Source: Dysidea avara
Taxonomy: Eukaryota; Porifera; Demospongiae; Dictyoceratida; Dysideidae
DNA length: 64,000 nt
Direction of reading: 5' to 3'
Assembly: GCF_963678975.1 (NCBI RefSeq)
Contig: NC_089274.1
Location: 6,560,001 to 6,624,000 of the forward strand
Below the pieces are notes generated by a model. It ran no database searches, was not told the origin of the DNA, and saw nothing but the letters and a program-made list of their open reading frames with translations. The position numbers and the translations under genes are program-made. Within the stretch, counting starts at the first letter, position 1; the number at the start of each line of letters is the position of its first letter. Shown here piece by piece: positions 47,401 to 56,894 of this stretch.

Positions 47401-47763
47401 ATGGTGACTCATAATACCATCTGACCAAAATACCAGCACTTTATTCTATATACGTGCAACTATACTACGTAGTATGCATACTCTATATTACGAGCCATGC
47501 AAGACTTAGATAGTTACCACTCACAGGGACCAATAGACCTGCAAAAAGTCTATTTAGCTACTTGGTCGTTACCTTTGTTGTTTGAGTCCTAGAGCACAAG
47601 ATGTACAAATTCGGTGACCACAAGGAACCTGGAGAGGGCCAATAAGAAGGGAATGGCATGCAGCACACCGTAATCTGTCTTCTAAAGGTGAAGGAAGCCG
47701 TACATGACTCCCTAAATGTGATGCACTAGGAGGGAGTAACTTCAATCCACCACCTTGCAACAT
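40555..47763 (-). CDS. TRAF gene 4: RING / TRAF zinc finger / MATH, six exons
   Basis: Predicted 492-residue TRAF. Exons: 47573-47763 (RING), 46714-46765, 44803-44898, 43871-44026, 43747-43821, 40555-41463. RING ligands are C33/C36, C48/H50, C53/C56 and C70/C73. The N-terminus (MLQGGGLKLLPPSASHLGSH) is unlike the others. Exon 4 is 156 nt because three codons (QLV) between fingers 1 and 2 are deleted in frame (KEECKVSC). Finger 3 (QSCQWC...EHEKEC) and the start of finger 4 (CPNGC) are complete, but the Cys closing finger 4 is Phe (NNPHGF). Introns are short (0.1-2.3 kb) compared with genes 1 and 2. Of the four complete genes this has the most nearly intact domain set. Confidence 0.85.
41528..42022. 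other. Intron 5 of gene 4, first part
   Basis: No feature recognised apart from a short AT repeat near 41525. Confidence 0.35.
42023..42241. mobile_element. pogo/Tigger-like MITE
   Basis: Ends CAGTGGAACCTGGACCCC and GATAACTGAGGTCCACTG, with internal tatccag/ctggata-like repeats, are typical of pogo/Tigger TIRs. Contains two CTCTATTAGAG-type motifs. No transposase. Confidence 0.6.
42242..43746. other. Intron 5 of gene 4, second part
   Basis: 1.5 kb without a recognised gene or clear repeat. A short (AT)n lies near 42590-42605. Confidence 0.35.
43747..44026 (-). CDS. TRAF zinc-finger exons 4 and 5 of gene 4
   Basis: Exon 4 (43871-44026): NHIKEECKVSCPNEGCSEEI...DHLKQC, then QSCQWC. Exon 5 (43747-43821): EHEKECSYIPIKCPNGCNIT ending in IPKRE. 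Donors GTATTG and GTGAGT, acceptors ctgcag-like and tatag. This exon 5 gives the clearest finger 4 of the family. Confidence 0.87.
44803..44898 (-). CDS. Exon 3 of TRAF gene 4
   Basis: 32 codons, YYHDKAISKEIDNS then RCSNCGNW and RHFQ. Acceptor ttacag, donor GTTTG. First half of finger 1. Confidence 0.82.
45015..45270. repeat. Foldback element in gene 4 intron 2
   Basis: Arms of ~105 bp (caagtagaaggaaaa... and its complement), with the repeated phrase aaaagtagtgaaacaagaaa on both sides. Confidence 0.75.
45356..45595 (+). other. Exon-like open segment of unknown origin, antisense to gene 4
   Basis: 80 codons (ELNVHPNNQLPKGEEMKWSL, then RFSYVLPAITHKEEYKSVSA) with mixed amino-acid use, ending exactly at a consensus donor (AAAG|GTAAGT). 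Upstream, in the other reading frame choice, a VAPGMT-like phrase is cut off by TAA. No acceptor that keeps the frame was found. It may be an old exon of a plus-strand gene or chance. Confidence 0.25.
45661..45772. repeat. (GGCA)n-type microsatellite
   Basis: About 110 bp of GGCA/GGTA tetramers with interruptions. Confidence 0.95.
46714..46765 (-). CDS. Exon 2 of TRAF gene 4
   Basis: 52 nt; SKNFFCNECQVKTEFTD after joining in phase 2. CNEC is the last RING pair. Acceptor tttag, donor GTAAG. Confidence 0.8.
46833..46935. mobile_element. Possible half of a pogo-like MITE
   Basis: tacagtagaggacactttgg is followed by ccaaaagtgtcctgattatc, a subterminal inverted repeat like that of pogo elements. 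The other end is not clear. Confidence 0.35.
47042..47423. mobile_element. TIR-type element in gene 4 intron 1
   Basis: Perfect 19-bp inverted ends CAGATGGTATTATGAGTCA (47042-47060 and 47405-47423). No coding part and no clear target duplication. Confidence 0.55.
47573..47763 (-). CDS. Exon 1 of TRAF gene 4 (RING)
   Basis: ATG at 47761-47763; 63 codons plus two bases before donor AAAG|GTAACG. CAAC, PCGHRIC and TSC, then LGLKQQ, give six RING ligands. The N-terminal ~30 residues are Gly/Pro/Ser/His-containing and low in order. Confidence 0.85.
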
Positions 47764-48064
47764 CTCAGCATTGACTAAGCTGGTAGATGACAGATGTAGC
47801 TAGCTAGTTCTATATTCTATCTTGAAGCGACCTTTCGTCTTTATATGGCACGAGTATTACGTCATATGCCATTTTCGTATTGCGGTGAGGAGGGTTGACA
47901 CACCCAAAAAATTCCCCAGATCAACAAATACGCCTAGGCCCAGGGGACGATATCGATCATCGGATGATTACATGACTACATTCTCCATTGCCCCGCTCCA
48001 TTGCAAAGAGATAATGAGATATACTAAATTGCAGGGCATATGCAGCTGATATGTCTGACACTCA
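47764..48064. other. 5' flank of gene 4
   Basis: Presumed promoter region. A GC-richer patch (47880-47990) is present, but no TATA or other box can be assigned. Confidence 0.35.
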
Positions 48065-48970
48065 GACCAGGTTATTTATTTATTATTGCTTTATATAACA
48101 CCAGGTACAAGATTACAGAATTAAAATGGCTATGTACAAAAATAGTATGGTGGTGTTGAGGGTCAAATTGCAACATTTGCCAACTGCCTAACTAATTACT
48201 TATATAATACTAGTTAACTACTGTACATGTAGACAACATACAAAAACACACACTTAGCTACATAAATGACAGGGCAGGAGACTTTAGAGCACTTACAACA
48301 GGGACACAAGTAATGGAGCATACAGTTAAAATTGTTGACAAAATGATTCCAAAAAGGATAGGGCCGAGAGAGGTATTAATCACTGGGAGAGAATTCCATA
48401 ATCTGGGTAAACTGTAAAGGTAGGAGCTACTGATTAAGTTGGTAGAAGAAAACTTGTGATGAAGTTTAGAGCCACCGTAAGGCATAATCTGGTAGGATTG
48501 TTACTAAAAGATATAAAATATTAGTGAACTTAAGTGATTTAATAAAAACAAGATGTCAACAAGTTCAGTATACATACATTAAAGGCAGCATTCCAAGCTT
48601 GATCAAATGAGATTTGTAGTCCGAAGTGTAGTCATTAAGAATAAACTTAGTGGCTCTCCGCAGTACGTGCTCAAGTAAAAATGTCTTATAAGGTGAGGCT
48701 TCCAAAGAGGTGAACAGTATAGTAAGCAAGATCATTCTATGGATATATAGTAGTATCCTTTTAGTTGTAATGCAGTTACTACTTACTAGTGCTTATGTAA
48801 TTGTCTGCGGAGTACATCAACCAAAGTTTTGAGGGCTTTGGCAATAGTGATGTACTCATAATGACAACTCCAAATCAGATGAAAAGAAGACTCCGAGATC
48901 TTTGTGGAAAGTAGAAGGTGGTATTGTGGAGTTAATGATGTGATAAGATATACATTGACTGGGACTTGTC
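48065..48970 (-). mobile_element. LINE fragment, C-terminal half of reverse transcriptase ORF, minus strand
   Basis: On the minus strand, pieces in changing frames read WSCHYEYI / KALKTL, then SLEASPYKTFLLEHVLRRAT followed by KFILNDYTSDYKSHLIKLGM and LPLMY, and finally LPRLWNSLPV. These are thumb-to-C-terminus motifs of CR1/jockey-like LINEs. The 3' end is a (AATA)n tail (48070-48090). Several frame changes; not functional. Confidence 0.75.
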
Positions 48971-50559
48971 CTGACCAAGTACTGTAGCTATATACGTATA
49001 TAAATTTTAATATTTCCACTTTATCTGATACAACAAGTATATAAAGCTCCCCTGCATGCTTGGGAGATGTAAACATAATTGTTTCACTTACAAGATTAAA
49101 TGGTGTAGCTCCATCACACTTGGACTGCTCACATTTAATCTCTATGTAAATGAATGTAGCTAGAGTTATTTAACCCATTTGCTGCACACACAAAGTTTCT
49201 ATGTATAGCAAAGTGAAAACTAACAATGTTTATAATAGGTGAATAGGGTGTATAATAATGCATGTTTTCAATGTGACACTGCATACATTGTTGCCACACC
49301 TTTCAACATTTATGCAAAACATATAATTATAGGTTACCAAATTAGTAACAGCTCATATATAACGGAGTCCACAGCATAAAATTAGTTATATTGATGCCTC
49401 CTAAGACTTATTACAAGTTATAGCTATGGTGCATGACATTGATAACTACTATAGAGCTGAAGATGCAATGTATAGGAAAATAGGGAACTACAAAAGTTAG
49501 TATGTATCTATAAAGTAGCCATATATAACTAAATATATGAAGCAAATTTGTACCAACTATAACATGAAAATAACAATGCAATTTTAATGATTTGTTTTAT
49601 GTAGTAAATGAAGTCTCAAAAAAGTTACCCATGCAATGCTATAACTAAATTTTGTTCCTTAAAATTTTCTACTTTTATAAAGTGCATATACATATTATTA
49701 TTATAAATTTCACACTCATGTACAAACTATTTAAAAAATCAATGTATACATACACGCTTTTAATGTGATTAAGCAACACCTGCATGTGTATACATGCACC
49801 AGAAAGGCTGTTTTAGTACAGCTGTTGCTGGCACAAGGAATAATACACACATCATGCACACATATATACGTGCAAAATCAGCCTGTACAAAACAACCTCA
49901 CGTTTAACCAATTAATGTGTTAATATGACATAATAATATATTTTTGGAATATATTTACAGTACTTTAGATCACAGTGAAAAGGGTACTGGATTATATTAA
50001 AAATTAAAGGCTATATACATCCACAGACCACACAGTAAGTAACCTCACTATGGTGTCAACCACAACAAAAACTATTTTAAAAACTGTGGTAGAATGGTAA
50101 CTACCGAAGAAGTCATGCACATATATGTATATGCATGTCCTAAATATAGAAATTACCTCAGTATATATGTGCACGTGGTCACTTTGCTTATCTTGGTCTT
50201 ATTACCACATGATGCATGCCTATTGTACCAAAAATAATTATAATATATGGAATGTGCTTGCTTGCATATTTTTGCTTGTAAACACTTGCATTGAAGAGTT
50301 AACAAACTTTACATTCACATCAATCAGCTAAAGAATACCTGATAAAACTGTTAGCTGGTATAGAAATTATGCAAATGTAAGATATTATTGCTTTTCATTG
50401 TATGCATGCTTTTATACAAATATATAGTCTAAATATATATAGCTGATATATCTATGTATAACTATATAGTTGTGCATGTCATACGATGCCATGATAGCTA
50501 AGCAGTTTGTAAACTCCTACATGGCATGCAGATAGTTATGTGGGCATACTGTACTAATT
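48971..50559. other. Intergenic, no gene seen
   Basis: AT-rich (well above 60% A+T), short frames only. Confidence 0.4.
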
Positions 50560-52117
50560 TAGGGTCCGCAACGCGAAAAATCGATATCCTCCAATCAACT
50601 ACCTAACTATTGTCATGTGTTAGGCTAAGTGTAACTTGAATAAATAACACTAGCGTGGCAGCCAAGTTTGTCACTTTCTTCTGGTAGAAAACGATACAAA
50701 TGTCTTAAAATCACGTGATTTTTCGTTGCAGCAGTTCGTGGGGCTCTTCATATGCCACGATATTCACTCTTAACATTGTTCAAATAGTCTACCATCAACT
50801 CAAAGTATTGGTGGTTTGATTTTATTGGTCAGTTTCTGGTGGCAGCACGATATGTGCAGCTTTTTGGCGACAGACAAAATGTTTCTTGATCTGGAGCACA
50901 GGACAAGCAGAGCAGCAACTGCGCCGTGGGTCAACAATGACCAGTACTAGGTAAAGTACCTGCATGCGGAGTATGGTTATAATTGAAGCTTGTTAGCCAT
51001 CTGGCTGAGCCATTTATATGCTGAAATTCGGTCGGTCAAAATGACGCGATTTTTGCAAACAAATACCAGAATGGTTGATACATCAGTGAGACAGTCTCCA
51101 ACAGCAAGGATACGAAGCTTATAAACACCTAACAATACGGCTATCTCGCCCAGTAAACGCATAGAGCATGAAATAGGCACTCACGTGATCGAAATTCAAA
51201 TCGAGGATATACCCATGAAATCGCTTTCATTTGTGAATAGGCACCATGCAGTGTGCTCCTTTTGTAAATATTTGCGTTAATTGTTCACTCAGGCGTGGTC
51301 TGGGCCAGTGCAGGTGTGTTTTATGCTGTGATGGCATCATAGAGAGAGTCTCAGACTGCTGGGCTAATCAAGATGCTGAACCTAATGCACACAAACTGAT
51401 TGCCACTTGATTCCAAGTGATTTTAAGGTAATCGGAATAGATTATGGTTGTATTTTCCGAGATTTGAATATCGATCACGTGAGTGTCTATTTCATGCATT
51501 GGATTGCTCTATGCGTTTACTGGGCGAGATAGCCGTATTGTTAGATGTTTATAAGCTTCGTATCCTTGCTGTTGGAGACTGTCTCACTGATGTATCAACC
51601 ATTCTGGTATTTGTTTGCAAAAATCGCGTCATTTTGACCGAATTTCAGCCGGCATATAGATGGCTCAGCCAGATGGCTAACAAGCTTCAATTATAACCAT
51701 ACTCCTCATGCAGGTACTTTACCTATATAGTACTGGTCATTGTTGACCCACGGCGCAGTTGCTGCTCTGCTTGTCCTGTGCTCCAGATAAAGAAACATTT
51801 TGTCTGTCGCCAAAAAGCTGCACATATCGTGCTGCCACCAGAAACTGACCAATAAAATCAAACCACCAATACTTTGAGTTGATGGTAGACTACTTGAGCA
51901 ATGTTAAGAGTGAATATCGTGGCATACGAAGAGCCCTACGAACTGCTGCAACGAAAAATCACGTGATTTTAAGACATTTGTATCGTTTTCTACCAGAAGA
52001 AAGTGACAAACTTGGCTGCCACGCTAGTGTTATTCAAGTTACACTTAGCCTAACACATGACAATACTGAGTTAGGTAGTTGATTGGAGGATATCGATTTT
52101 TCGCGTTGCGGACCCTA
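50560..52117. mobile_element. 1.56-kb foldback element with ~650-bp arms and target duplication
   Basis: Ends TAGGGTCCGCAACGCG and its complement. Arms 50560-51212 and 51455-52117 match almost base for base around a ~240-bp loop. The flanks ACTAATT (50553-50559) and ACTAATT (52118-52124) are an exact 7-bp duplication (8 bp if one end base is ambiguous), suggesting a hAT- or P-like element. Both arms contain an open stretch (YKLRILAVGDCLTDVS region), and the loop encodes a Cys-rich CRCVLCCDGII. No transposase signature was recognised. Confidence 0.85.
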
Positions 52118-52280
52118 ACTAATTTAACTATCACACACTGTAGAATGCACTGAACGCAACCAATCTATAGTTTTGTGCAATAAAAGTTCTTGCATGAGTG
52201 ACTATACATAGAAGAATTCAGAGAAGTTACCCTCCAGTGCCTAACTGGTAAAGTAGGATAATAACAACAATAACAAGTTG

Positions 52281-52498
52281 TACCGTACGCAAGGAAATTT
52301 TGACGTCAAAAAAATTTGACGAATTTGACGAATCGGTTTAATTCGTCAAATTTAAATTCGTCAAATGTTTATAAGCGCCCTTAAAAGTACAGGTTTTGCC
52401 TACAATTTCTTCATTTTCGTCAACATTTTATTCGTCAAATCTGCTGAAGTCTGAATTCATCAAATTTTTTTGACGTCAAAATTTCCTTGCGTACGGTA
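52281..52498. mobile_element. 218-bp TIR MITE (TA duplication)
   Basis: Ends TACCGTACGCAAGGAAATTT and its complement, with internal gacgaattt/aaattcgtc repeats. The outer TA may be a Tc1/mariner-type duplication. Confidence 0.8.
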
Positions 52499-52633
52499 TA
52501 CAGTAGCTAGTTTCATTTATGAATCTTTTTAACAACATAACTCCTTTTGACTATAGCACACATGTATGAACCATTTCATTGCAATAGTATTTGCTAAATA
52601 TAAGCTAACATTGACCTTTCCTTTTTCATTATA

Positions 52634-53888
52634 GTTGATTAGCAAATTACTGTATAGCAGTTTCAAGTGGCAATATAGCTGAATTAAATGTCCCAATTGA
52701 AGATGAATTTGACTGGAATTTATCCATATTTTCAGGTAAATGTATGTAATGTTTACATTGTGGTTAACTACTATAAGAAACACTGTACAATGTAGGAGGA
52801 ATGTGGATCAATGAGTCCAACAGTAAATATCTGTGACAGATTTTATTGTGACCTCACAGCAGGTGGAGATCTTAAATATTATGATGGTCATTGTGGAAAG
52901 GAAATCCATTGTCAGTTGCAGTGTGAGAGAGATGCTCATTGTAAACATAAGGACAAGGTAAATACATGCACACATGTAAATAGAGAAAGCTGCATTATAT
53001 TTGGATCATTGGCAAACTCCAGTTATATAACTATTTATATAGCCAAATATCTAGGTGCACATCTTTGAAAGTATATTATACACATATAACATACATTTAT
53101 GTGTTATATCTGCTGGTTTGATGTGCATGCATGTTTTTGTAATATCTTCCTAACAGTCTCAATCCCCTAATTTCCTTCATAAACCAAATGGTGTCAGCAT
53201 CAGTAATTGCAGCAATGTGCTTAAAACCATGGAAGAATTATTGCATTTTGAATTAGACAAAATAAATGAAATCGACAGTAGTAAACATAAAGTGAATGCT
53301 ATGGAAATTGAAACCAAGCAAAGAGATACTTTCAGATTAAGTGGAGTTGAGGATCTGTTAAGATCTTTGCAAGGTAGCATTAATGAGATCAACCATACCT
53401 ATGAAGAAGTGTCTCTCACCTTACAAACACTTCAAGCTACTTCATATGATGGTCACTACATATGGAAGATACCAGATATCACCAGACGTAGGAGGGATGC
53501 TCTACTAGGAAAGACTGTCAGTTTATATTCCGCACCATTTTACACCAGCAGATTTGGGTACAGACTGTGTCTACGTGTGTATTTAGATGGTGATGGTAGT
53601 GGCAAGGGACATTATATATCTTACTTCCTTACCATCATGAAGGGAGAATATGATGCTTTACTAGAATGGCCATTTCAGCATATGGTGACAATGACATTAG
53701 TGAACCAGAAAGGTAACAACAATATTGTACAGTCATTCAGACCCAACCCAACCAGTACTAGTTTTCATCAACCAAAATCAGACATGAATGTGGCATCTGG
53801 TTGTCCTAAATTTGCTCCACTATCAATACTGGATAATCCTGAATTTGTTGTTGATGATGTGGCATTTTTTAAATGTGATATCAAATAA
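52634..53888 (+). CDS. Plus-strand RING-less TRAF-like gene 5 (possibly a pseudogene)
   Basis: The only plus-strand member. Last exon 53157-53888 (acceptor taacag; 243 codons) has a shortened coiled coil and a full MATH (CLRVYLDGDG) ending CDIK. Exon 52796-52957 (54 codons, phase 0, donor GTAAAT) is Cys/His-rich (ICDRFYC...GHC...HCQLQCERDAHC). It fits the size and place of the zinc-finger exon but is barely alignable to it. At 52634-52735 a remnant of exon 3 is visible (TGIYPYFQ before the donor, like WTGEYCHFQ), with its frame interrupted. Exon 5, finger 5 and a RING exon were not found. The two clean exons could give ~293 residues from ATG 52811. Either a short MATH protein or a decaying copy kept intact in MATH by conversion. 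Confidence 0.55.
53157..53888 (+). CDS. Terminal exon of gene 5 (coiled coil, MATH)
   Basis: Reads SQSPNFLHKPNGVSISNCSN, then METMEELLHFE-type heptads (MEELLHFELDKINEIDSSKH), then the NEINHTYEEV block and an uninterrupted MATH domain to TAA at 53886-53888. Private changes are few (GKGHYISYF, HQPKSD). The ~45 residues that form finger 5 elsewhere are missing. Confidence 0.85.
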   Translation, partial: SQSPNFLHKPNGVSISNCSNVLKTMEELLHFELDKINEIDSSKHKVNAMEIETKQRDTFRLSGVEDLLRSLQGSINEINHTYEEVSLTLQTLQATSYDGHYIWKIPDITRRRRDALLGKTVSLYSAPFYTSRFGYRLCLRVYLDGDGSGKGHYISYFLTIMKGEYDALLEWPFQHMVTMTLVNQKGNNNIVQSFRPNPTSTSFHQPKSDMNVASGCPKFAPLSILDNPEFVVDDVAFFKCDIK

Positions 53889-55973
53889 GTTAATCTTATA
53901 TTTTAATATCTGATTGTTAGTATCACAGTCAGTGTGTTTGTACATAATCATATACTCAATTTTATTAATTTCTTTTATACAACATAATTATGCGAGTTCA
54001 ATCTATAAGTGCATGGTGTTTTCTAATTATACAGAATTCATGTATCTTGATGGGAACTGTAAATGTTATGTATCAATTGAGACTTGGTAGCTATATACTA
54101 AAAGTTTTGGTACAAGATTTAATCAATATTTATTTCATCACCCTGAGGCTAAAATACAATCACAGATTGCCACCATCCATCTTTGGCAATGTACATGTAA
54201 ATACCAACACACTGTCACTGTGTCACATTCACATTTAGCGAAGTATTACACTATTATAAATTTATTATACTTATTATGAAATTAATATCATGACCTGTGT
54301 ACAATGCATCGTCACCTACATGTTACTAATAATAAATGCATTCTAAATAGAGCTTTGTTCTGATCATATTATATAGTCGGCTGAGCAAACCCTTCTTTTT
54401 GAAAGGTGTGCTTTGCATGCATAAGTATTTTGTGACATGGTGTCTTTCATTGCACACACAGCATAAATCATTTCATTGTTAGCTATATCAGTACTATCTA
54501 AGCTCCATTAATGAATAATTCTGAGTTATCATACCAAGACTGAAAGAATAAAAATAGAAATGATTCAAGTAAGACAACCATGTGACATCATTACACACTG
54601 TATACATTGTTGTCACACCTTTCAACATTTATGTAAACTACGCATAATTGCCATGTACACAGTGGCAGTTGAAATATAGTACCACACAACCACACAATTA
54701 GTTGTACTAATGCCTCATACATAATTATAAGTAACCCAGTGATATTAGCAATACTGAAGTTGAAGATGTCATGCATGTAGTGCTAGTTTAGATCACTGTT
54801 GTTAAGCAAACTAAACTTTGCATAGTAATGTCATCAGAACCACAAAGCCTAACTTCTATCTATGCACATTATAAGTGTTATATTATCTTGAAAATATCAT
54901 ATAGACATTGCAAGTAGTATAACCAGTTAATGCATGTAAGTAAATAAACTAAGTATAATTGAGAAAGTAAAAATAAGTTATTGGCTAACTAACCAATTAA
55001 GTGAAATGGTCATTGGTGCAGAACTGTTAAAAATTGCTCTAGAGTTGGTGTGTTGAAAGCTTTACTAGGCAAGGCTTTCCAGTGAGAAATTATCACTGAG
55101 AAAAAATCTGAACTTATAGCTATCAACTGTTGAGGATATTTTAATGAATCTTTTTATTGTGTCTTCTGGTGATGAGAGATCATAACTTTGGAATGAAATC
55201 ACCTATTGATTTTTTTTCAGCAAGTTATTAAATTTGCAACCATCCTTTAACACTGTAAAATAATACCTTAGGTAGATAGAGACAATGATGATGAATTTTC
55301 AATGCATAAAGGTAGCGATAGTTAAATCTGCAATAGCACTATATCAAAAATAAGATAAATGTCATAAGGAGTACAATTTATGTGAAAGTTGCATGATTGT
55401 ATATATCACAAATGACACATTGTTTGTACTATGTTGTTCTACTAGGAGCAAAATGTCTATTAGATCATTTTCATATAAAGAACACTTAATTTTTCCCACT
55501 GTAGAGTTGATGATGTTAATCTCTTAACATGCAAACTATATACAGGTGTCTATGTTCTTAAATGTAATGTAAATTGCATAATTAATGCAATACTACATTA
55601 CATAGTGTAGCTATAGTTACATTGCCAAAAACACATGTTCAGTTTTTACAATTCTATATGTGAACATATACTTACATAATATTTAAAATGGTACACAATG
55701 CTATAAAATTGTCACTGAAAGAATGCTATTATATACTGCATGTACATGTATATTCATTTTATCATGTGCTAAAAAACTGTATACAAATAAATAAATAAAT
55801 AAATAAATAAATAAATTTTTTTGACTATGTTTGCTGAATGTCACTATTTCCTAGCAGCATGGGGGCAGGCATGGAGAGGAATACAAAATAGTTATATTTC
55901 CTTAGATTTACTGATGGAAATACTGTTTATAACCAGCTACAGTTTATGTGGCATAGTATATAGATGGCAATGG
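53889..55973. other. Convergent intergenic region between genes 5 and 6
   Basis: AT-rich. The (AAAT)n microsatellite at 55779-55815 may be a LINE tail remnant. No gene is recognised. Confidence 0.45.
55779..55815. repeat. (AAAT)n microsatellite
   Basis: About nine aaat units. Confidence 0.9.
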
Positions 55974-56894
55974 CTACTTTACATTAATGTTGCATTTAAA
56001 AAATGCCACATCATCAACAACAAATTCAGGATTATCCAGTATTGATAGTGGAGCAAATTTAGGACAACCAGATGCCACATTCATGTCTGATTTTGGTCGA
56101 TGAAAACTAGTACTGGTTGGGTTGGGTCTGAATGACTGTACAATATTATTGTTGCCTTTCCGGTTCACTAATGTCATTGTCACCATATGCTGAAATGGCC
56201 ATTCTAGTAAAGCATCATATTCTCCCTTCATGATGGTAAGGAAGTAAGATATGTAACGTCCCTTGCCACTACCATCACCATCTAAATACACACGTAGACA
56301 CAGTCTGTACCCAAACCTGCTGGTGTAAAATGGCGCTGAATATAAACTGACAGTCTTTCCTAGTAAAGCATCCCTCCTACGTCTGGTGATATCTGGTATC
56401 TTCCATATGTAGTGACCATCATATGAAGTAGCTTGAAGTGTTTGTAAGGTGAGAGATACTTCTTCATAGGTATGATTGATCTCATTAACACTAGCTTGCA
56501 AGGATGTTAGTAGATCTTCAACTCCAGTTAATCGGAAACTATTGTTATTTTGGTTGCTTTCCAATTCAGTAATTTGTGATGTTTCTTCTATGTGTTTATC
56601 ATTAATTGTCTCTAATTGCTTATTAGCTTTATCAACTTCACTATGCAGTAGATTCTTCATGGCCTCGTAGTCTTTGGATGTGACACTCTTTGGTTTCTGA
56701 TAAGATTCATCTAATAAAAAGTGACTAACCAATGATAAGTGGTGCTGTACACTCCTCTCCAAATGTGCTTCTAATTCCAAACTACCAGCTAAAAACTGAC
56801 AGCCTAAGGATGCAAACAGACATTCTTGTATGTTGATCTTTCCTTTAGCCAAAGTGCACCCAATCTGGTTGTTTGGATCAAAATGCAGGTCCAT
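55974..56894 (-). CDS. Terminal exon of TRAF gene 6 (coiled coil, MATH)
   Basis: Acceptor (taattacag) before ATG at 56894; 306 residues to TAG. MDLHFDPNNQIGC keeps the Cys of finger 4. CLFASLGC...AHLERS lacks the last ligand of finger 5. Coiled coil of about residues 270-352, MATH 358-506 with CLRVYLDGDGSGKG. A single private change, VNRKG for VNQKG, is seen in the MATH core. Confidence 0.92.
   Translation of the reverse strand: MDLHFDPNNQIGCTLAKGKINIQECLFASLGCQFLAGSLELEAHLERSVQHHLSLVSHFLLDESYQKPKSVTSKDYEAMKNLLHSEVDKANKQLETINDKHIEETSQITELESNQNNNSFRLTGVEDLLTSLQASVNEINHTYEEVSLTLQTLQATSYDGHYIWKIPDITRRRRDALLGKTVSLYSAPFYTSRFGYRLCLRVYLDGDGSGKGRYISYFLTIMKGEYDALLEWPFQHMVTMTLVNRKGNNNIVQSFRPNPTSTSFHRPKSDMNVASGCPKFAPLSILDNPEFVVDDVAFFKCNINVK

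Noticed and set aside
51448-51696. 82-codon plus frame and its mirror at 50977-51180
   Set aside because: They are the two arms of the foldback read in opposite directions, and no other support for translation exists.
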